In this document: positions 17,452-26,806 of the stretch, piece after piece
How positions within the stretch are numbered: the stretch's first letter is position 1
Layout of the letters: each line of letters begins with the position of its first letter
NCBI GenBank assembly: GCA_020851465.1
Contig: JADZCR010000011.1
Coordinates: 1-63,987, forward strand
Length of the DNA: 63,987 nucleotides
Direction of reading: 5' to 3'
From: Phycisphaeraceae bacterium
GTDB taxonomy: Bacteria > Planctomycetota > Phycisphaerae > Phycisphaerales > Phycisphaeraceae
Program-made: the position numbers and the translations under genes
The notes under the pieces: model-generated
What the model was told of the DNA's origin: nothing
What the model saw: only the letters and a program-made list of their open reading frames with translations
Database searches by the model: none

Positions 17452-18186
17452 ATCGGCAAGGGACGATTTCAGCCGCCGCAACGGGACACCGGCAAGCGGC
17501 TACGTATCAACGATCTCATTCGCATCTCTCCCATTCGTCTGATCGACGACAACGACGATCAGGTAGGCGTCATCGACCTCGATGAAGCGAAGCGTCGCGC
17601 ACGCGAGGCAGGCCTCGATCTGGTCGAAGTTTCCCCCATGAGCAAACCGCCGGTTTGCAAAATCATGGATTACGGGAAGTGGAAGTACCAGCAGAAAAAG
17701 AAAGACCAGAAGGCTGCCAGCCACTCCAAACAGAGCGAGCTTAAAGAGCTGCGGCTGCGCCCCAAGATTGATAAGCACGATCTGGACATCAAGACCGAAC
17801 GTGCCAAGGAATTCCTCGGCGAAGGCGATAAGGTTCAGTTCACCATGCTCTTTCGCGGTAGGGAAATGGCGCATCAGGAAATCGGCCTGGCGACGCTGCG
17901 CTCCATCCGCGATGCACTCACGGAAGTGAGCAAGGTCGAAGCTGAACCCAAGCTCATGGGTAAGCGCATGACAATGACGCTGGCACCGGATCGCAAGCCC
18001 AAGGCAGCCAAGTCGGGCGGTCTCGGCATCCCTACCCCCGGAAATCCCGGAGCCCCCGGAAACCCCGGAAACCCCGGAACCTCAGGTACTGCCGGAGCCT
18101 CTGCGGGCACTGCGGCGGGCGGGCTGTCTCCATCGCCGCGTCCTGCGGGAACTGTCGCGCAGCCGTCCGCTTCCGCCAAGGCTTGA
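17452..18186 (+). CDS. infC: Translation initiation factor IF-3 with ATC start codon
   Basis: IF-3 prevents early joining of ribosomal subunits and checks the initiator tRNA. The 244-residue product has the N-domain (RINDLIRISPIRLIDDNDDQ), linker (DLVEVSPMSKPPVCKIMDYG) and C-domain (ELRLRPKIDKHDLDIK; FRGREMAHQEIG). No ATG, GTG or TTG lies between the in-frame TGA at 17428 and the N-domain. A GGAG at 17440-17443 is 8 bases from ATC at 17452, while CTG at 17446 is too close. A non-canonical start fits IF-3 autoregulation known in E. coli (AUU). The last 70 residues form an unusual Gly/Pro/Ala tail with PGNPGAPGNPGNPG. rpmI and rplT do not follow. In the 17250-17451 leader, TTGACA occurs at 17279-17284 without a clear -10. 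Confidence 0.93.
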   Translation: MGKGRFQPPQRDTGKRLRINDLIRISPIRLIDDNDDQVGVIDLDEAKRRAREAGLDLVEVSPMSKPPVCKIMDYGKWKYQQKKKDQKAASHSKQSELKELRLRPKIDKHDLDIKTERAKEFLGEGDKVQFTMLFRGREMAHQEIGLATLRSIRDALTEVSKVEAEPKLMGKRMTMTLAPDRKPKAAKSGGLGIPTPGNPGAPGNPGNPGTSGTAGASAGTAAGGLSPSPRPAGTVAQPSASAKA

Positions 18187-18277
18187 ACCCTTCTATCACC
18201 CGGCTTCATCGCGCGGACTCGACAACCGCGGCGGCTGTGTTGTGGAGTTGTTGATTTTTCTACCGTTGATCTGCTGC

Positions 18278-19072
18278 TCAGCGCGGCGCGAGCAGGTTGG
18301 ATTCGTGGCAGGGAAAAAAGCGGTGCATCAGTTCGTCGCAGTGTTCCTCCGCTGCGGCCCGGACAAAGCGCGGATCAAGCTGGGAGAGCATCTGGAACTT
18401 TCGCACGACCTTAAAGACGTGCGTCTGATCGAGGTCGAGTGAGCGTGCGGGCACGCCGACGAATTCCGCCAGGTCTGCTGACCGCTCCATGAGTTTTGTG
18501 ACATCCACGACCATCAACCGCGACGCAGGCACCGCCTGGAGCACGCGCCGCATGTGCATTTTCCAGTAGGAAAAATAACCCGCCAGAGGCCAAAGCCCTT
18601 TTTCCCGCAGCGGTTGCTCCTGCGGTGCGTAGTCGTATTTCACATCACCGAAGCACAGTTTGCGATACTCCGCCCACGTACCTGACTTGTCCGGGCGGCT
18701 CAGCTCATCGTTAATCACTGAGTCGATCCAACTGTAACAGTCGCGTGTCGTCAGAATGAAATTCGCTTTGGGGAACAGCTCCACCAGCAGCTCGACAATG
18801 AACACATCGAACGGCGCGGACTCCATTTCCAGCCATTGCTGACGATTACGGCGGCGGAGCAGATTCGTCATCTCGGACGGCTCAATCGTGCCGTTGGTGT
18901 AACGGAGAATTTCCTTGAGAAACGATTCTCCGCCCGGCTCGTGTGCGGCACGGTAACCGCTGAACATCGCGGCCACCGAGTGCGTGCCGGCACGGGGCAG
19001 CCCGACGCAGAAAGCCTCGAAGCGCTTGGGCCTCAGCAGGGGTCGCAGACTCGCGGTCAACGAACGGATCAT
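18278..19072 (-). CDS. Sulfotransferase-family protein
   Basis: A 264-residue protein with the PAPS-binding pattern of sulfotransferases: an N-terminal P-loop-like CVGLPRAGTHSVAAMF (5'-phosphosulfate loop) and a 3'-phosphate segment NFILTTRDCYSWIDSVI. It probably transfers sulfate to a glycan or other hydroxyl group, consistent with the sulfated-polysaccharide lifestyle of many planctomycetes, but the acceptor is unknown. It is convergent with infC and divergent from comEC. TAAAAT lies 9 bases before the ATG (19082-19087), giving a very short or no leader. Confidence 0.7.
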   Translation of the reverse strand: MIRSLTASLRPLLRPKRFEAFCVGLPRAGTHSVAAMFSGYRAAHEPGGESFLKEILRYTNGTIEPSEMTNLLRRRNRQQWLEMESAPFDVFIVELLVELFPKANFILTTRDCYSWIDSVINDELSRPDKSGTWAEYRKLCFGDVKYDYAPQEQPLREKGLWPLAGYFSYWKMHMRRVLQAVPASRLMVVDVTKLMERSADLAEFVGVPARSLDLDQTHVFKVVRKFQMLSQLDPRFVRAAAEEHCDELMHRFFPCHESNLLAPR

Positions 19073-19195
19073 GCGGGAATTATTTTACCGCTTCGGACCG
19101 GCCATCGCGTCACCTCGCTCACGATCCATGACGCGGAGTTGGAAAGCTGTTTCATTTCTATAATCGCGACGCATCGGCGAACCGCGCGTGACACC

Positions 19196-21775
19196 ATGAC
19201 GACAGGCCCGCCCGATCCCGACGCGACAACGCAACCTCAACCCGTTGCGCCGACCCTTCCATCGCCAGCGGTTCGTGCTGCAACCATCAGTCCGTTCATC
19301 TCCCTGGCCCTGGCGTGCGTGGTCGGCATCATCGCGGGCACGCTCTGGCGGCAACTGCTGCCGTTCTTGATCGCCGGCGGCATCACTTCTCTCATCGCCT
19401 GCGTCATGCTCATCGCCGGCAGGTCGCGCGGGGCACGATGCTGGGGTGTGCTGGCGCTGAGTTGCTCGATGGCAGCATGGACCGTGGTGCGCGAGGAGTT
19501 CACCTCTGCCAATGATGTGCGTCGTTTCCTCTCGAATAATTCGCAGCTTGTCCAATTGAGCGGCACGGTTGACGGCGTGCCGTTTCTCAGCGCGCCTGCA
19601 ATCGGCGGACTTGCTCAGTTCAGCTACAAACCGCCCGGCACGCTCTTTTTTCTCGATGTGGATTCGATCCTCGTCGATGGCGTCATGCAACCCTCAAGCG
19701 GCAAACTGCTGGCGAAAGTCGCGGAGGCTGATCACGAGCTGCGTGCCGGCGACCGCATCCAAGCCGCCGGCTGGCTCCGAACCATCGAAGGGCCGGTCAA
19801 TCCCGGCGAAAGGGACTATCGCCAATTTCTGGCTGATCGCGGCGTGTACGGTCGGCTGTCGATGGGAGGACGGGAAAACTACTCCCTCATCGGTCGCTCC
19901 AGCGTCACCGCCGCCCTGCCCCTGGCGTCACGGTGGCTCAGCGACGCAGCCGCCCAGTCGCTCCGCGTCGGTATGACACCCGACGCCGGCCGCATTGCGC
20001 TGCTCGATGCCCTCATCCTCGGTCGATGGAGTTCTGACCTGAGCGAAGTGGATGATTCCTTCCGTCAGGTCGGCCTGGCGCACATCCTGTCCATCAGCGG
20101 AACTCATCTGACCATTCTGCTGGCCGTGGTCTGGTTCGCTGCGCGGCTGGTGTCGCGTCGTCCGAACCGCGCGTGCATCGCGGTGCTGCTGGTGCTGGGA
20201 CTTTATCTGGTGCTCGTGCCGCCGCAGGTTCCCCTGACGCGGGCGGGCATCATGGCGGCGACCTTCGCCGTCGGCTTTGCAAGCGGCCGACGGGTGCGTG
20301 GAATCGACATGCTCGCGCTGGCGGGTGTGATCGTGCTGGTGTGGCGGCCCAACGATCTGTTCAACGCGGGTTGTCAGCTCAGTTTCGTGGGGGTCGCGGC
20401 ACTGCTGCTCTTTGCTCGACCCGTGGGGCGATGGATATGGGCCGAGCCGTCGCTGCCCGACACCGAGATGACACGACAGCAACTCGTCGCCCGCACCGTG
20501 GCGGATTACACCGCAGCCAATGTCGTCGCTGCGTCGCTGAGTCTGCCGCTGGTGGCGTATCACTTCGGCGTCGTCGCTCCGCTGGCGGTGCTGCTTTCGA
20601 TGATCGTCCTGCCGCTGGTGACAGGCGTGCTGGCGCTGGGATTTCTCAAAGTCATCGTCGGCCTGATGCTGCCGTCACTGGCTGCGCTTTTAGCCTGGCC
20701 GCTGGAGCGCATCACCGACGCGATGATCCGATTCACCAGCGATGCCGCACACTGGCCGGCCGCCTCCGTGCAGCTGGCCGAGCCGCCGAGTCTGGTGTGG
20801 ACGCTCGCCGCCGTCGCAGTTCTCGTGGCACTTTTTGCCGGTCTGTTCGCACGAAGAAAGCTGGCACTGGCTTCCGCGGTCAGCATCAGTGCGATCTGGC
20901 TGTTCTGGCCGCACGCGCCGAGCCTGATCGCCGCTCATCTGGCTCCCGTCGAACATCAACCCGCCGTCACGATCAATATGTTCGACGTAGGTGACGGCTC
21001 GTGTTTTCTGGTACGCCTTACCGCCGACCCTCGAACGCCTGCGCAGACCATCATGTTCGACTGCGGCTCGATGCAGTACCTCGACATCGGCAAGCGAAGC
21101 ATCGCGCCGGGACTGGCTGCTCTGCGCGTTTCCCGAATCGACACGCTCTTTATCTCTCACGCGGATATGGATCACTACTGCGGGATTCCTGAGTTGATCG
21201 ATCAGGTATCGGTCTCACGGATCGTTCTCACGCCGCAGTTTCTCGACGAAGCGGCGGAGTATCCGCGCGGCCCGGCGGCACTGCTCCTCTTACGCATCCG
21301 GGAGCGGCATATCCCCATCCTCAAGGCAGAAGCGGGCTGGCACGAGTTTGCCGGCGGAGCTGATCTGGAACTGCTCTGGCCGAGGGAAAACTTCCGCACT
21401 CGCCGTGCCAATGACGCATCGATGGTGCTCTCGATCCGTGCTGCGGGACGGCGCGTCCTTCTCAGCGGCGACGTTCAACAGGAGTCGATTCCCCTTCTGC
21501 TGGCCGCGCACGATCTGCGTGCCGATGTAGCGGACCTGCCGCATCACGGCAGCTTTGTCGAAAGCTCACCCGCCTGGTACCGGGCGGTCTCACCCCGGTT
21601 TGTGCTCCAATCCAGCGGACCGGCACGACTGCTTGCGGATCATTGGAATGCGCTGATCGATCCTCAAACCACCCGTTTAATCACCGACCGCACGGGTATG
21701 GTCGATCTGGTCATCACGCGCAGCGGAGATATCTCCTGCTCCACTTTCAAGCCGGACACAGGCACATCGCGATAG
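19196..21775 (+). CDS. comEC: ComEC/Rec2-type DNA uptake channel protein
   Basis: The 859-residue product matches the three-part layout of ComEC: N-terminal membrane segments with an OB-like DUF4131 region (GDRIQAAGWLRTIEG), a central Competence domain with many helices (AHILSISGTHLTILLAV, PLTRAGIMA), and a C-terminal metallo-beta-lactamase domain (MFDVGDGSCFLV, HADMDHY, LLSGDVQQES, LPHHGS). ComEC carries single-stranded DNA across the inner membrane in natural transformation. The start MTTGPPDPDATTQ at 19196 is inferred because the preceding reading-frame stretch does not look like protein. A TATAAT at 19160-19165 may be its -10. Confidence 0.92.
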   Translation: MTTGPPDPDATTQPQPVAPTLPSPAVRAATISPFISLALACVVGIIAGTLWRQLLPFLIAGGITSLIACVMLIAGRSRGARCWGVLALSCSMAAWTVVREEFTSANDVRRFLSNNSQLVQLSGTVDGVPFLSAPAIGGLAQFSYKPPGTLFFLDVDSILVDGVMQPSSGKLLAKVAEADHELRAGDRIQAAGWLRTIEGPVNPGERDYRQFLADRGVYGRLSMGGRENYSLIGRSSVTAALPLASRWLSDAAAQSLRVGMTPDAGRIALLDALILGRWSSDLSEVDDSFRQVGLAHILSISGTHLTILLAVVWFAARLVSRRPNRACIAVLLVLGLYLVLVPPQVPLTRAGIMAATFAVGFASGRRVRGIDMLALAGVIVLVWRPNDLFNAGCQLSFVGVAALLLFARPVGRWIWAEPSLPDTEMTRQQLVARTVADYTAANVVAASLSLPLVAYHFGVVAPLAVLLSMIVLPLVTGVLALGFLKVIVGLMLPSLAALLAWPLERITDAMIRFTSDAAHWPAASVQLAEPPSLVWTLAAVAVLVALFAGLFARRKLALASAVSISAIWLFWPHAPSLIAAHLAPVEHQPAVTINMFDVGDGSCFLVRLTADPRTPAQTIMFDCGSMQYLDIGKRSIAPGLAALRVSRIDTLFISHADMDHYCGIPELIDQVSVSRIVLTPQFLDEAAEYPRGPAALLLLRIRERHIPILKAEAGWHEFAGGADLELLWPRENFRTRRANDASMVLSIRAAGRRVLLSGDVQQESIPLLLAAHDLRADVADLPHHGSFVESSPAWYRAVSPRFVLQSSGPARLLADHWNALIDPQTTRLITDRTGMVDLVITRSGDISCSTFKPDTGTSR

Positions 21776-21930
21776 CGGATGAACCGCATGCGTGAGAGGA
21801 TCGAGGTGCGGCAGGTCGCATCGTTTCTTGACGAATGTTTTGATCACGCTACTCTCGCCGAACTTCCGCACGGTTGTTCAACGTCGAACGCCGCAGTCGC
21901 AGACCTTGTTGTGAACACTTCCGAGTTGTT

Positions 21931-22170
21931 ATGCCTATCAAACGTGTCGGTCGGACAGCCGCGTGGCTGACGGTCATCATTCTGGCTGGTGTCACGACCC
22001 TGACGGTCCTGATGCTGGCGTACTTCGGCCACCTGCGCGGCTGGCCGGTGTTGTTCGGCCCCTTTTCCGCGATGATCTGGACCGTGCTCCTGCTCGTCGC
22101 GCTGGCACCCTGGTGGGCATTGGTAACGGTGGCGTTACAGCGCGAGTATGTCCGCAACCGCGAGCGATGA
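21931..22170 (+). CDS. Small two-helix membrane protein
   Basis: A 79-residue product, MPIKRVGRTAAWLTVIILAG..., with two predicted membrane helices (about 12-34 and 42-66) and a basic C-terminus (REYVRNRER). No family is recognised. It lies 155 bases downstream of comEC on the same strand. There is no clear Shine-Dalgarno sequence, and an upstream ATG at 21874 is possible. Hydrophobic pattern and positive-inside ends support a real gene. Confidence 0.55.
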   Translation: MPIKRVGRTAAWLTVIILAGVTTLTVLMLAYFGHLRGWPVLFGPFSAMIWTVLLLVALAPWWALVTVALQREYVRNRER

Positions 22171-22220
22171 CTCATCCCGCCTCGTACTTGCTGCGAACGC
22201 CTGGATAGGTTTGCCTGCGA

Positions 22221-23789
22221 TCAATGATTCGGCTGCGCCGTTTCCGCGTCCTCGTGTACCACGACCGGCAGGCGAATCATCTCATCGTCGAGCAGAGATG
22301 TGTCCGGTTCCAGCTCCGCATATCCGCCGGATGTGCTTAGTTCCGTATTGCTCCTTGCGGGCTGCGTGGCTGCGAGGCTCTGCATGGCTTGCTTACCACC
22401 CGTCGAGGCGGCCTGCCCCGCCGCGTGCTTCTCCTTCTCTTGAGATGCCGAGGCGGGCTGAGTCTGGCTGATGCTCTGCGTCCCCGCTCTGTCGCGGCCG
22501 GCGTGATCTCCCAGCGATTGCAGCAGCGTCAGTGAAGCCCGCTGACCCTTCTGGCTGTTGAGATGCGTCATCAGCGGCGCGAGTTGCTTGCGGTGCAGCA
22601 GGAGCACGATTTCATTCGAGGCCTGCTTCTGCGTTTGGTTCTCATCCGAACCCGCTTTTTGATTCGCCTGTCGCGATTGGTCTTCCACCGCCATCTGGCT
22701 GCGGCTGATCATCTCCATGCGGACGTTGTTTTGCGCAGACCAGAGCGCGATCGCCTGGTTGGTCTGTTCGGTCGAAGTGCTCGAAACTTCCAGAAGCAAC
22801 GGCGTGCGATCCGTCTCCGATCCGTTGGCTGCCGACTCATCCTTGCGTTCCCGCGGCAGGCTCGGAACCGCGGGCAGCTTCGACGCCACGCCGCCTCCTC
22901 CTGCGGCTGTCGCTCGCGGCGATTCCTGACCGGCAGCCATTGCCTGATCCTGATTCTCCGCTAGCGTCTGCACGGGTGGCGCTGTGACTGCTTCACCCTT
23001 CGACGCCGGCTTGGCTGCATCAGCGGGTTCCGCGGCCTTGAGTCGAGACTCCGATTGGCCTTTGCTCAGGCTGGTGCCCGGCGCGGAACTTCGTGCGGGA
23101 CTCGATTCAGCCTTGAGATGTCCGACGACTCCCTCGCTGCCGTCTTTGTCGTTATGAAGCGCCAATCGCTTTTCCGCGTCGGCGGCGATTTCAGTCTCGA
23201 CATTGGCTTTGGCGTTGGTATCGGCGGGAACTTCGCTATCGGCGGCAGCCGCTCCGCTGCCTTCCCCACGCTTGGTTTTTTCCGCAGCCATCGCCAGCCT
23301 GTCCGCAGATGTTTCTTTGGACTCGTTGACAGGGCCGGCGGGCGGTTGCCGGAAAGTCGGCGGCTCGGAGGCGTGAGGCGTGTTTGACGCGAGCGGGCCG
23401 GGCGACTGCGCCAGGCGGTCCAGCCCGTCGTTGCTGAGAGTGTTGACGATCAGCAGGGTGCTGATCGCGAGCAAGGCCGCGACCGCCAGATAACCCGCCA
23501 CCCGCTTGAAGCGGTAACGACGGACGGGCGCGACAAAACCCGGATCGCTCGGCGCGACACCCAGGAGCATGTTGCGCTCCAGCCGCTGATTGACGCGCTC
23601 CATCAGGTCGGCAGGCGGTTCCTCATCCGGCAGGTTACGCAGACGATGACGATCGAGCACAAGCTGGGCGATGAGGTTTCGCAGCCGCGGATCATCCGCA
23701 GCCTGCTTTTCAAACTCGATCATCTCCTCGCGTGACAGATCGCCTTCGAGGTAACCGAGGAATTTTTCTTCGTCGTACCGCTCGTTCAT
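22221..23789 (-). CDS. Anti-sigma-factor-like membrane protein, partner of the ECF gene
   Basis: The 522-residue product starts MNERYDEEKFLGYLEGDLSR, a short helical anti-sigma-like domain (residues 1-70) without the HxxxCxxC zinc motif. One membrane helix follows at about 97-118 (VAGYLAVAALLAISTLLIV), then some 400 residues of Ala/Gln/Ser-rich sequence on the far side, with an alpha/beta stretch (LLLEVSSTSTEQTNQAIALW). Its ATG lies 4 bases after the stop of the sigma gene, so translation is coupled. It probably holds the sigma factor at the membrane until an envelope signal arrives. Confidence 0.8.
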   Translation of the reverse strand: MNERYDEEKFLGYLEGDLSREEMIEFEKQAADDPRLRNLIAQLVLDRHRLRNLPDEEPPADLMERVNQRLERNMLLGVAPSDPGFVAPVRRYRFKRVAGYLAVAALLAISTLLIVNTLSNDGLDRLAQSPGPLASNTPHASEPPTFRQPPAGPVNESKETSADRLAMAAEKTKRGEGSGAAAADSEVPADTNAKANVETEIAADAEKRLALHNDKDGSEGVVGHLKAESSPARSSAPGTSLSKGQSESRLKAAEPADAAKPASKGEAVTAPPVQTLAENQDQAMAAGQESPRATAAGGGGVASKLPAVPSLPRERKDESAANGSETDRTPLLLEVSSTSTEQTNQAIALWSAQNNVRMEMISRSQMAVEDQSRQANQKAGSDENQTQKQASNEIVLLLHRKQLAPLMTHLNSQKGQRASLTLLQSLGDHAGRDRAGTQSISQTQPASASQEKEKHAAGQAASTGGKQAMQSLAATQPARSNTELSTSGGYAELEPDTSLLDDEMIRLPVVVHEDAETAQPNH

Positions 23790-23793
23790 GGCT

Positions 23794-24489
23794 TCAGGTT
23801 CTTTCCGTCCTTGCCGTCGCGTCCGCGGCCGTGTTTGTCTTGGTCGGCGGCGGACAGACACGCAGCACCTCGTGCCGCAGCGCCAGTCGCGCTCTGAAGA
23901 GCCTGCTCTTGACCGTCCCGACAGGAACGGCCAATACGTCAGCGATCTGCTGGTAATCCATCTCCTCGATATCCCGGAGCACCAGCACAGCCCGGAAATC
24001 CTCCTCGACCCTCGACAGTGCCAGATGCAAATGAGCGATCATCTCACGCTGTTGGACGGTCACATCGGGGGAAAGTTCCCGGTTATCAGACAATTCGTGC
24101 TTGAGGGCGGCAGCCTGATCGTCGTTATTCGCTGCGTGATTTCCCGTCGCGTCCAGACTGCCCGCCTGTCTGAGCTTGCGTCGGCGCAACAGCGAGATGG
24201 ACAGATTCATGGCGATCCGCGTCACCCAGGTCGAAAACTCGCTCTGACCGTTGAAATCCTGAATGTGCTCGATGACCTTGAGCATGGTGTCCTGCGTGAC
24301 CTCAGCCGCGTCGTCACGATTGCTGACCATGCGCAGACAGGTGTTGAAGATGCGTTTCTGGTTGAGTTCGAGCAGCCGTCCCAGCGCACTTGTGTCACCG
24401 CGCCGCACCGCTGCGAGCAGCGTGTGGGGATTTTCCGCGATGGCCGTGGTTTCCGGAGTTTCCGGTGGCGGCATGCGTTGAGATTCCAA
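23794..24489 (-). CDS. ECF-type RNA polymerase sigma factor
   Basis: A 231-residue group 4 sigma-70 factor. Region 2 is clear (ALGRLLELNQKRIFNTCLRM, then DDAAEVTQDTMLKVIEHIQD and STWVTRIAMNLSISLLRRRK). Region 4 carries the HTH (LREDFRAVL-like VEEDFRAVLVLRDIEEMDYQ then IADVLAVPVGTVKSRLFRAR). The linker between them is longer than usual (about 45 residues, Asn/Asp/Ala rich). It is followed directly by its probable anti-sigma gene and is divergent from purB. Confidence 0.93.
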   Translation of the reverse strand: MESQRMPPPETPETTAIAENPHTLLAAVRRGDTSALGRLLELNQKRIFNTCLRMVSNRDDAAEVTQDTMLKVIEHIQDFNGQSEFSTWVTRIAMNLSISLLRRRKLRQAGSLDATGNHAANNDDQAAALKHELSDNRELSPDVTVQQREMIAHLHLALSRVEEDFRAVLVLRDIEEMDYQQIADVLAVPVGTVKSRLFRARLALRHEVLRVCPPPTKTNTAADATARTERT

Positions 24490-24665
24490 AAATCGCGCCG
24501 GACGCGATGCCGGCGGCAGGCGTCGTGCGGGTTCAAAGCGCGGGGGTTCCTCCCTCGTCGCGGACCTTCTAACCTGTTACTATGACGGACCCTGCGCTGG
24601 GGGTCAATGGGCACGTCCTCCCCACGGGTGCAGGGATTACTCCGGCGGCCCACTACGAACCACCT

Positions 24666-26108
24666 ATGAGCACGTCGCCCCGTCAGTCCGACCGCTACGA
24701 ATCACCGCTGGCCAGCCGTAACGCATCACCGCAGATGCAGCAGGTCTGGTCACCGCAACGGAAATTTTCGACCTGGCGGCGGATCTGGCTCGCCCTGGCG
24801 GAGACTCAGCACGAGCTTGGGCTGCCCGTTACCGCCCAGCAGGTCGCGCAGATCAGGGAGCATCTGGACGACATCGACTTTACCGCCGCCGCCGCTCACG
24901 AAAAACGGCTGCGGCACGATGTGATGGCGCACGTCTATACGCTCGGCGAGGCCGCACCGCTGGCGCGACCGATCATCCACCTGGGCGCGACCAGTCAGGA
25001 CATCGTGGACAATGCCGACATCATTCTGCTGCGCGATGCCTTGCAGATCGTGGCGGGCAAGCTGGCGAATGTGATCGACGCGCTGGGACGCTTCGCCGCG
25101 GAACACCGCGACCGCCCGACGCTGGGCTTCACCCATTACCAGCCCGCCCAGCCGACCACCGTGGGCAAGCGTGCTACGCTCTGGGCCTACGATCTGGCTC
25201 TGTCGCTGGAAGAAATCGAGGAGCGTCTCGCGCGGCTGCGGCTGCGCGGCATCAAGGGCACGACCGGCACACAGGCGTCGTTTCTCGAACTGTTCGCCGG
25301 CGATCACGGCAAAGTCATCGAGCTGGAACGCCGCGTCGTCAAAAAGCTCGGCTTCGACTCGGCCTATGAAGTCACCGGCCAGACCTACCCGCGCCTCGTC
25401 GATGCACAGATCATCAGCGCGCTGGCGGGGACCGCGGCTGCAGTGACGAAGATGTGCAACGACCTCCGTCTGCTGGCTAACCGCAAGGAAATCGAGGAAC
25501 CCTTCGAGGAAGAACAGATCGGCTCCTCCGCGATGGCGTACAAACGAAACCCGATGCGCTGCGAGCGGGCGACCGGCCTGGCGCGCTTCGTCATCGCACT
25601 GGCGGACAGCCCATACATCACCGCAGCGACGCAATGGCTCGAACGCACGCTCGACGACTCCGCCAATCGTCGGCTGGCGATCCCCGAACCGTTCCTGGCG
25701 ATTGACGGATGCCTCGACCTGGCGATCAACATCACCGAGGGGCTGGTCGTCTATCCGGCGATGATCCGGCGCAATCTCATGGCTGAGCTTCCCTTTATGG
25801 CCACGGAAAATCTGCTGATGGCCGCCGTGAAACGCGGCGCGGATCGGCAGGAGGCGCACGAAGTGATCCGCAAGCACAGCCAGGCCGCCGCAGCACAGGT
25901 CAAGAGTCAAGGCGCGGACAACGACCTGCTCTCCCGTCTGCGCGATGAGCCTGCCTTCCGGGGAATTGATCTGGACTTCGTGATGGATCCCGCGCAATTT
26001 GTCGGCCGGGCACCGCAGCAGGTGGATGAGTTCATCAAAAACGTCATCGAACCGATCCGCCAGCGATACCGCGCATCGCTGGGCTACCGCCCGCAGTTGA
26101 AGGTCTGA
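24666..26108 (+). CDS. purB: Adenylosuccinate lyase
   Basis: PurB performs two steps of purine synthesis, releasing fumarate from SAICAR and from adenylosuccinate. The 480-residue product starts at the family's usual N-terminus (SDRYESPLASRNASPQMQQV), has the histidine/active-site segments HLGATSQDIVDNAD and FTHYQPAQPTTVGKRA, and the signature loop IGSSAMAYKRNPMRCE. An upstream in-frame ATG at 24582 would add 28 atypical residues. lipB follows 8 bases after the stop, so the two are co-transcribed. Confidence 0.95.
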   Translation: MSTSPRQSDRYESPLASRNASPQMQQVWSPQRKFSTWRRIWLALAETQHELGLPVTAQQVAQIREHLDDIDFTAAAAHEKRLRHDVMAHVYTLGEAAPLARPIIHLGATSQDIVDNADIILLRDALQIVAGKLANVIDALGRFAAEHRDRPTLGFTHYQPAQPTTVGKRATLWAYDLALSLEEIEERLARLRLRGIKGTTGTQASFLELFAGDHGKVIELERRVVKKLGFDSAYEVTGQTYPRLVDAQIISALAGTAAAVTKMCNDLRLLANRKEIEEPFEEEQIGSSAMAYKRNPMRCERATGLARFVIALADSPYITAATQWLERTLDDSANRRLAIPEPFLAIDGCLDLAINITEGLVVYPAMIRRNLMAELPFMATENLLMAAVKRGADRQEAHEVIRKHSQAAAAQVKSQGADNDLLSRLRDEPAFRGIDLDFVMDPAQFVGRAPQQVDEFIKNVIEPIRQRYRASLGYRPQLKV

Positions 26109-26116
26109 TCCTCTGC

Positions 26117-26806
26117 ATGACTGTGCCGCTCAAAATCACCGACCTTGGGCGCATGGCTTACGCGCCGGCGCTCGATCTTCAACGGAAAACGCTCGAAGGC
26201 GTCCTTGCGGGTGAACCCAACACCCTCCTGATCGTCGAGCATGACCCGGTCATCACCGTCAGTCAGCGGCGCGAGTCGGCTCAACATCTGCTCGCCTCGT
26301 CGGAGCGGCTCGCTTCACTGGGCATCGAGGTCCAACCGACCGACCGCGGCGGAGACATCACGTATCACGGCCCCGGACAACTTGTCGCCTACCCGATCAT
26401 CCGGCTCGATGACTTCGGCCTCTCACTCTCTCGTTACATGCGCCTGCTCGAACAGGTCGTGATGGAAACCATCGCGCGATTCGGCATCGACAGCCACACC
26501 GTCAGCGGCGCCACCGGAGTCTGGGTGAGTCAACCCAACCGGACGCAGGCGGCGAAAATCTGCGCCATGGGTGTGCGCATCCGCAAGGGGGTGACCATGC
26601 ACGGACTGGCCCTCAACATCACCACCGACCTTTCGCATTTCGACACGATCGTGCCCTGCGGGCTGGCCGGCAGCTCCGTTACGAGTTTGCAGCGATTACT
26701 CGGACAGCGGACGCCGACAGCGGATGAAGTGAAAAACGCCTTGTCCCTGGTGATGCAGTCGCATCTTTCCAAGCTGCTGCTCACGGCGCACCGGCAGGCA
26801 CCATGA
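26117..26806 (+). CDS. lipB: Octanoyl-(acyl carrier protein):protein transferase (lipoate biosynthesis)
   Basis: LipB moves octanoate from ACP to lipoyl domains of 2-oxoacid dehydrogenases, before LipA inserts sulfur. The 229-residue product has the family motif GGDITYHGPGQLVAYPIIRL, the catalytic Lys in AAKICAMGVRIRKGVTMHG and the catalytic Cys in IVPCGLAGSSVTSL. Length is normal. It follows purB by 8 bases, and its last 26 bases overlap the convergent lipoprotein gene. lipA is not in the window. Confidence 0.95.
   Translation: MTVPLKITDLGRMAYAPALDLQRKTLEGVLAGEPNTLLIVEHDPVITVSQRRESAQHLLASSERLASLGIEVQPTDRGGDITYHGPGQLVAYPIIRLDDFGLSLSRYMRLLEQVVMETIARFGIDSHTVSGATGVWVSQPNRTQAAKICAMGVRIRKGVTMHGLALNITTDLSHFDTIVPCGLAGSSVTSLQRLLGQRTPTADEVKNALSLVMQSHLSKLLLTAHRQAP

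Noticed and set aside
24750..25997. 415-codon open frame opposite purB
   Set aside because: It lies wholly inside the convincing purB gene; long antisense frames are common in GC-rich codon-biased DNA and its translation shows no domain.
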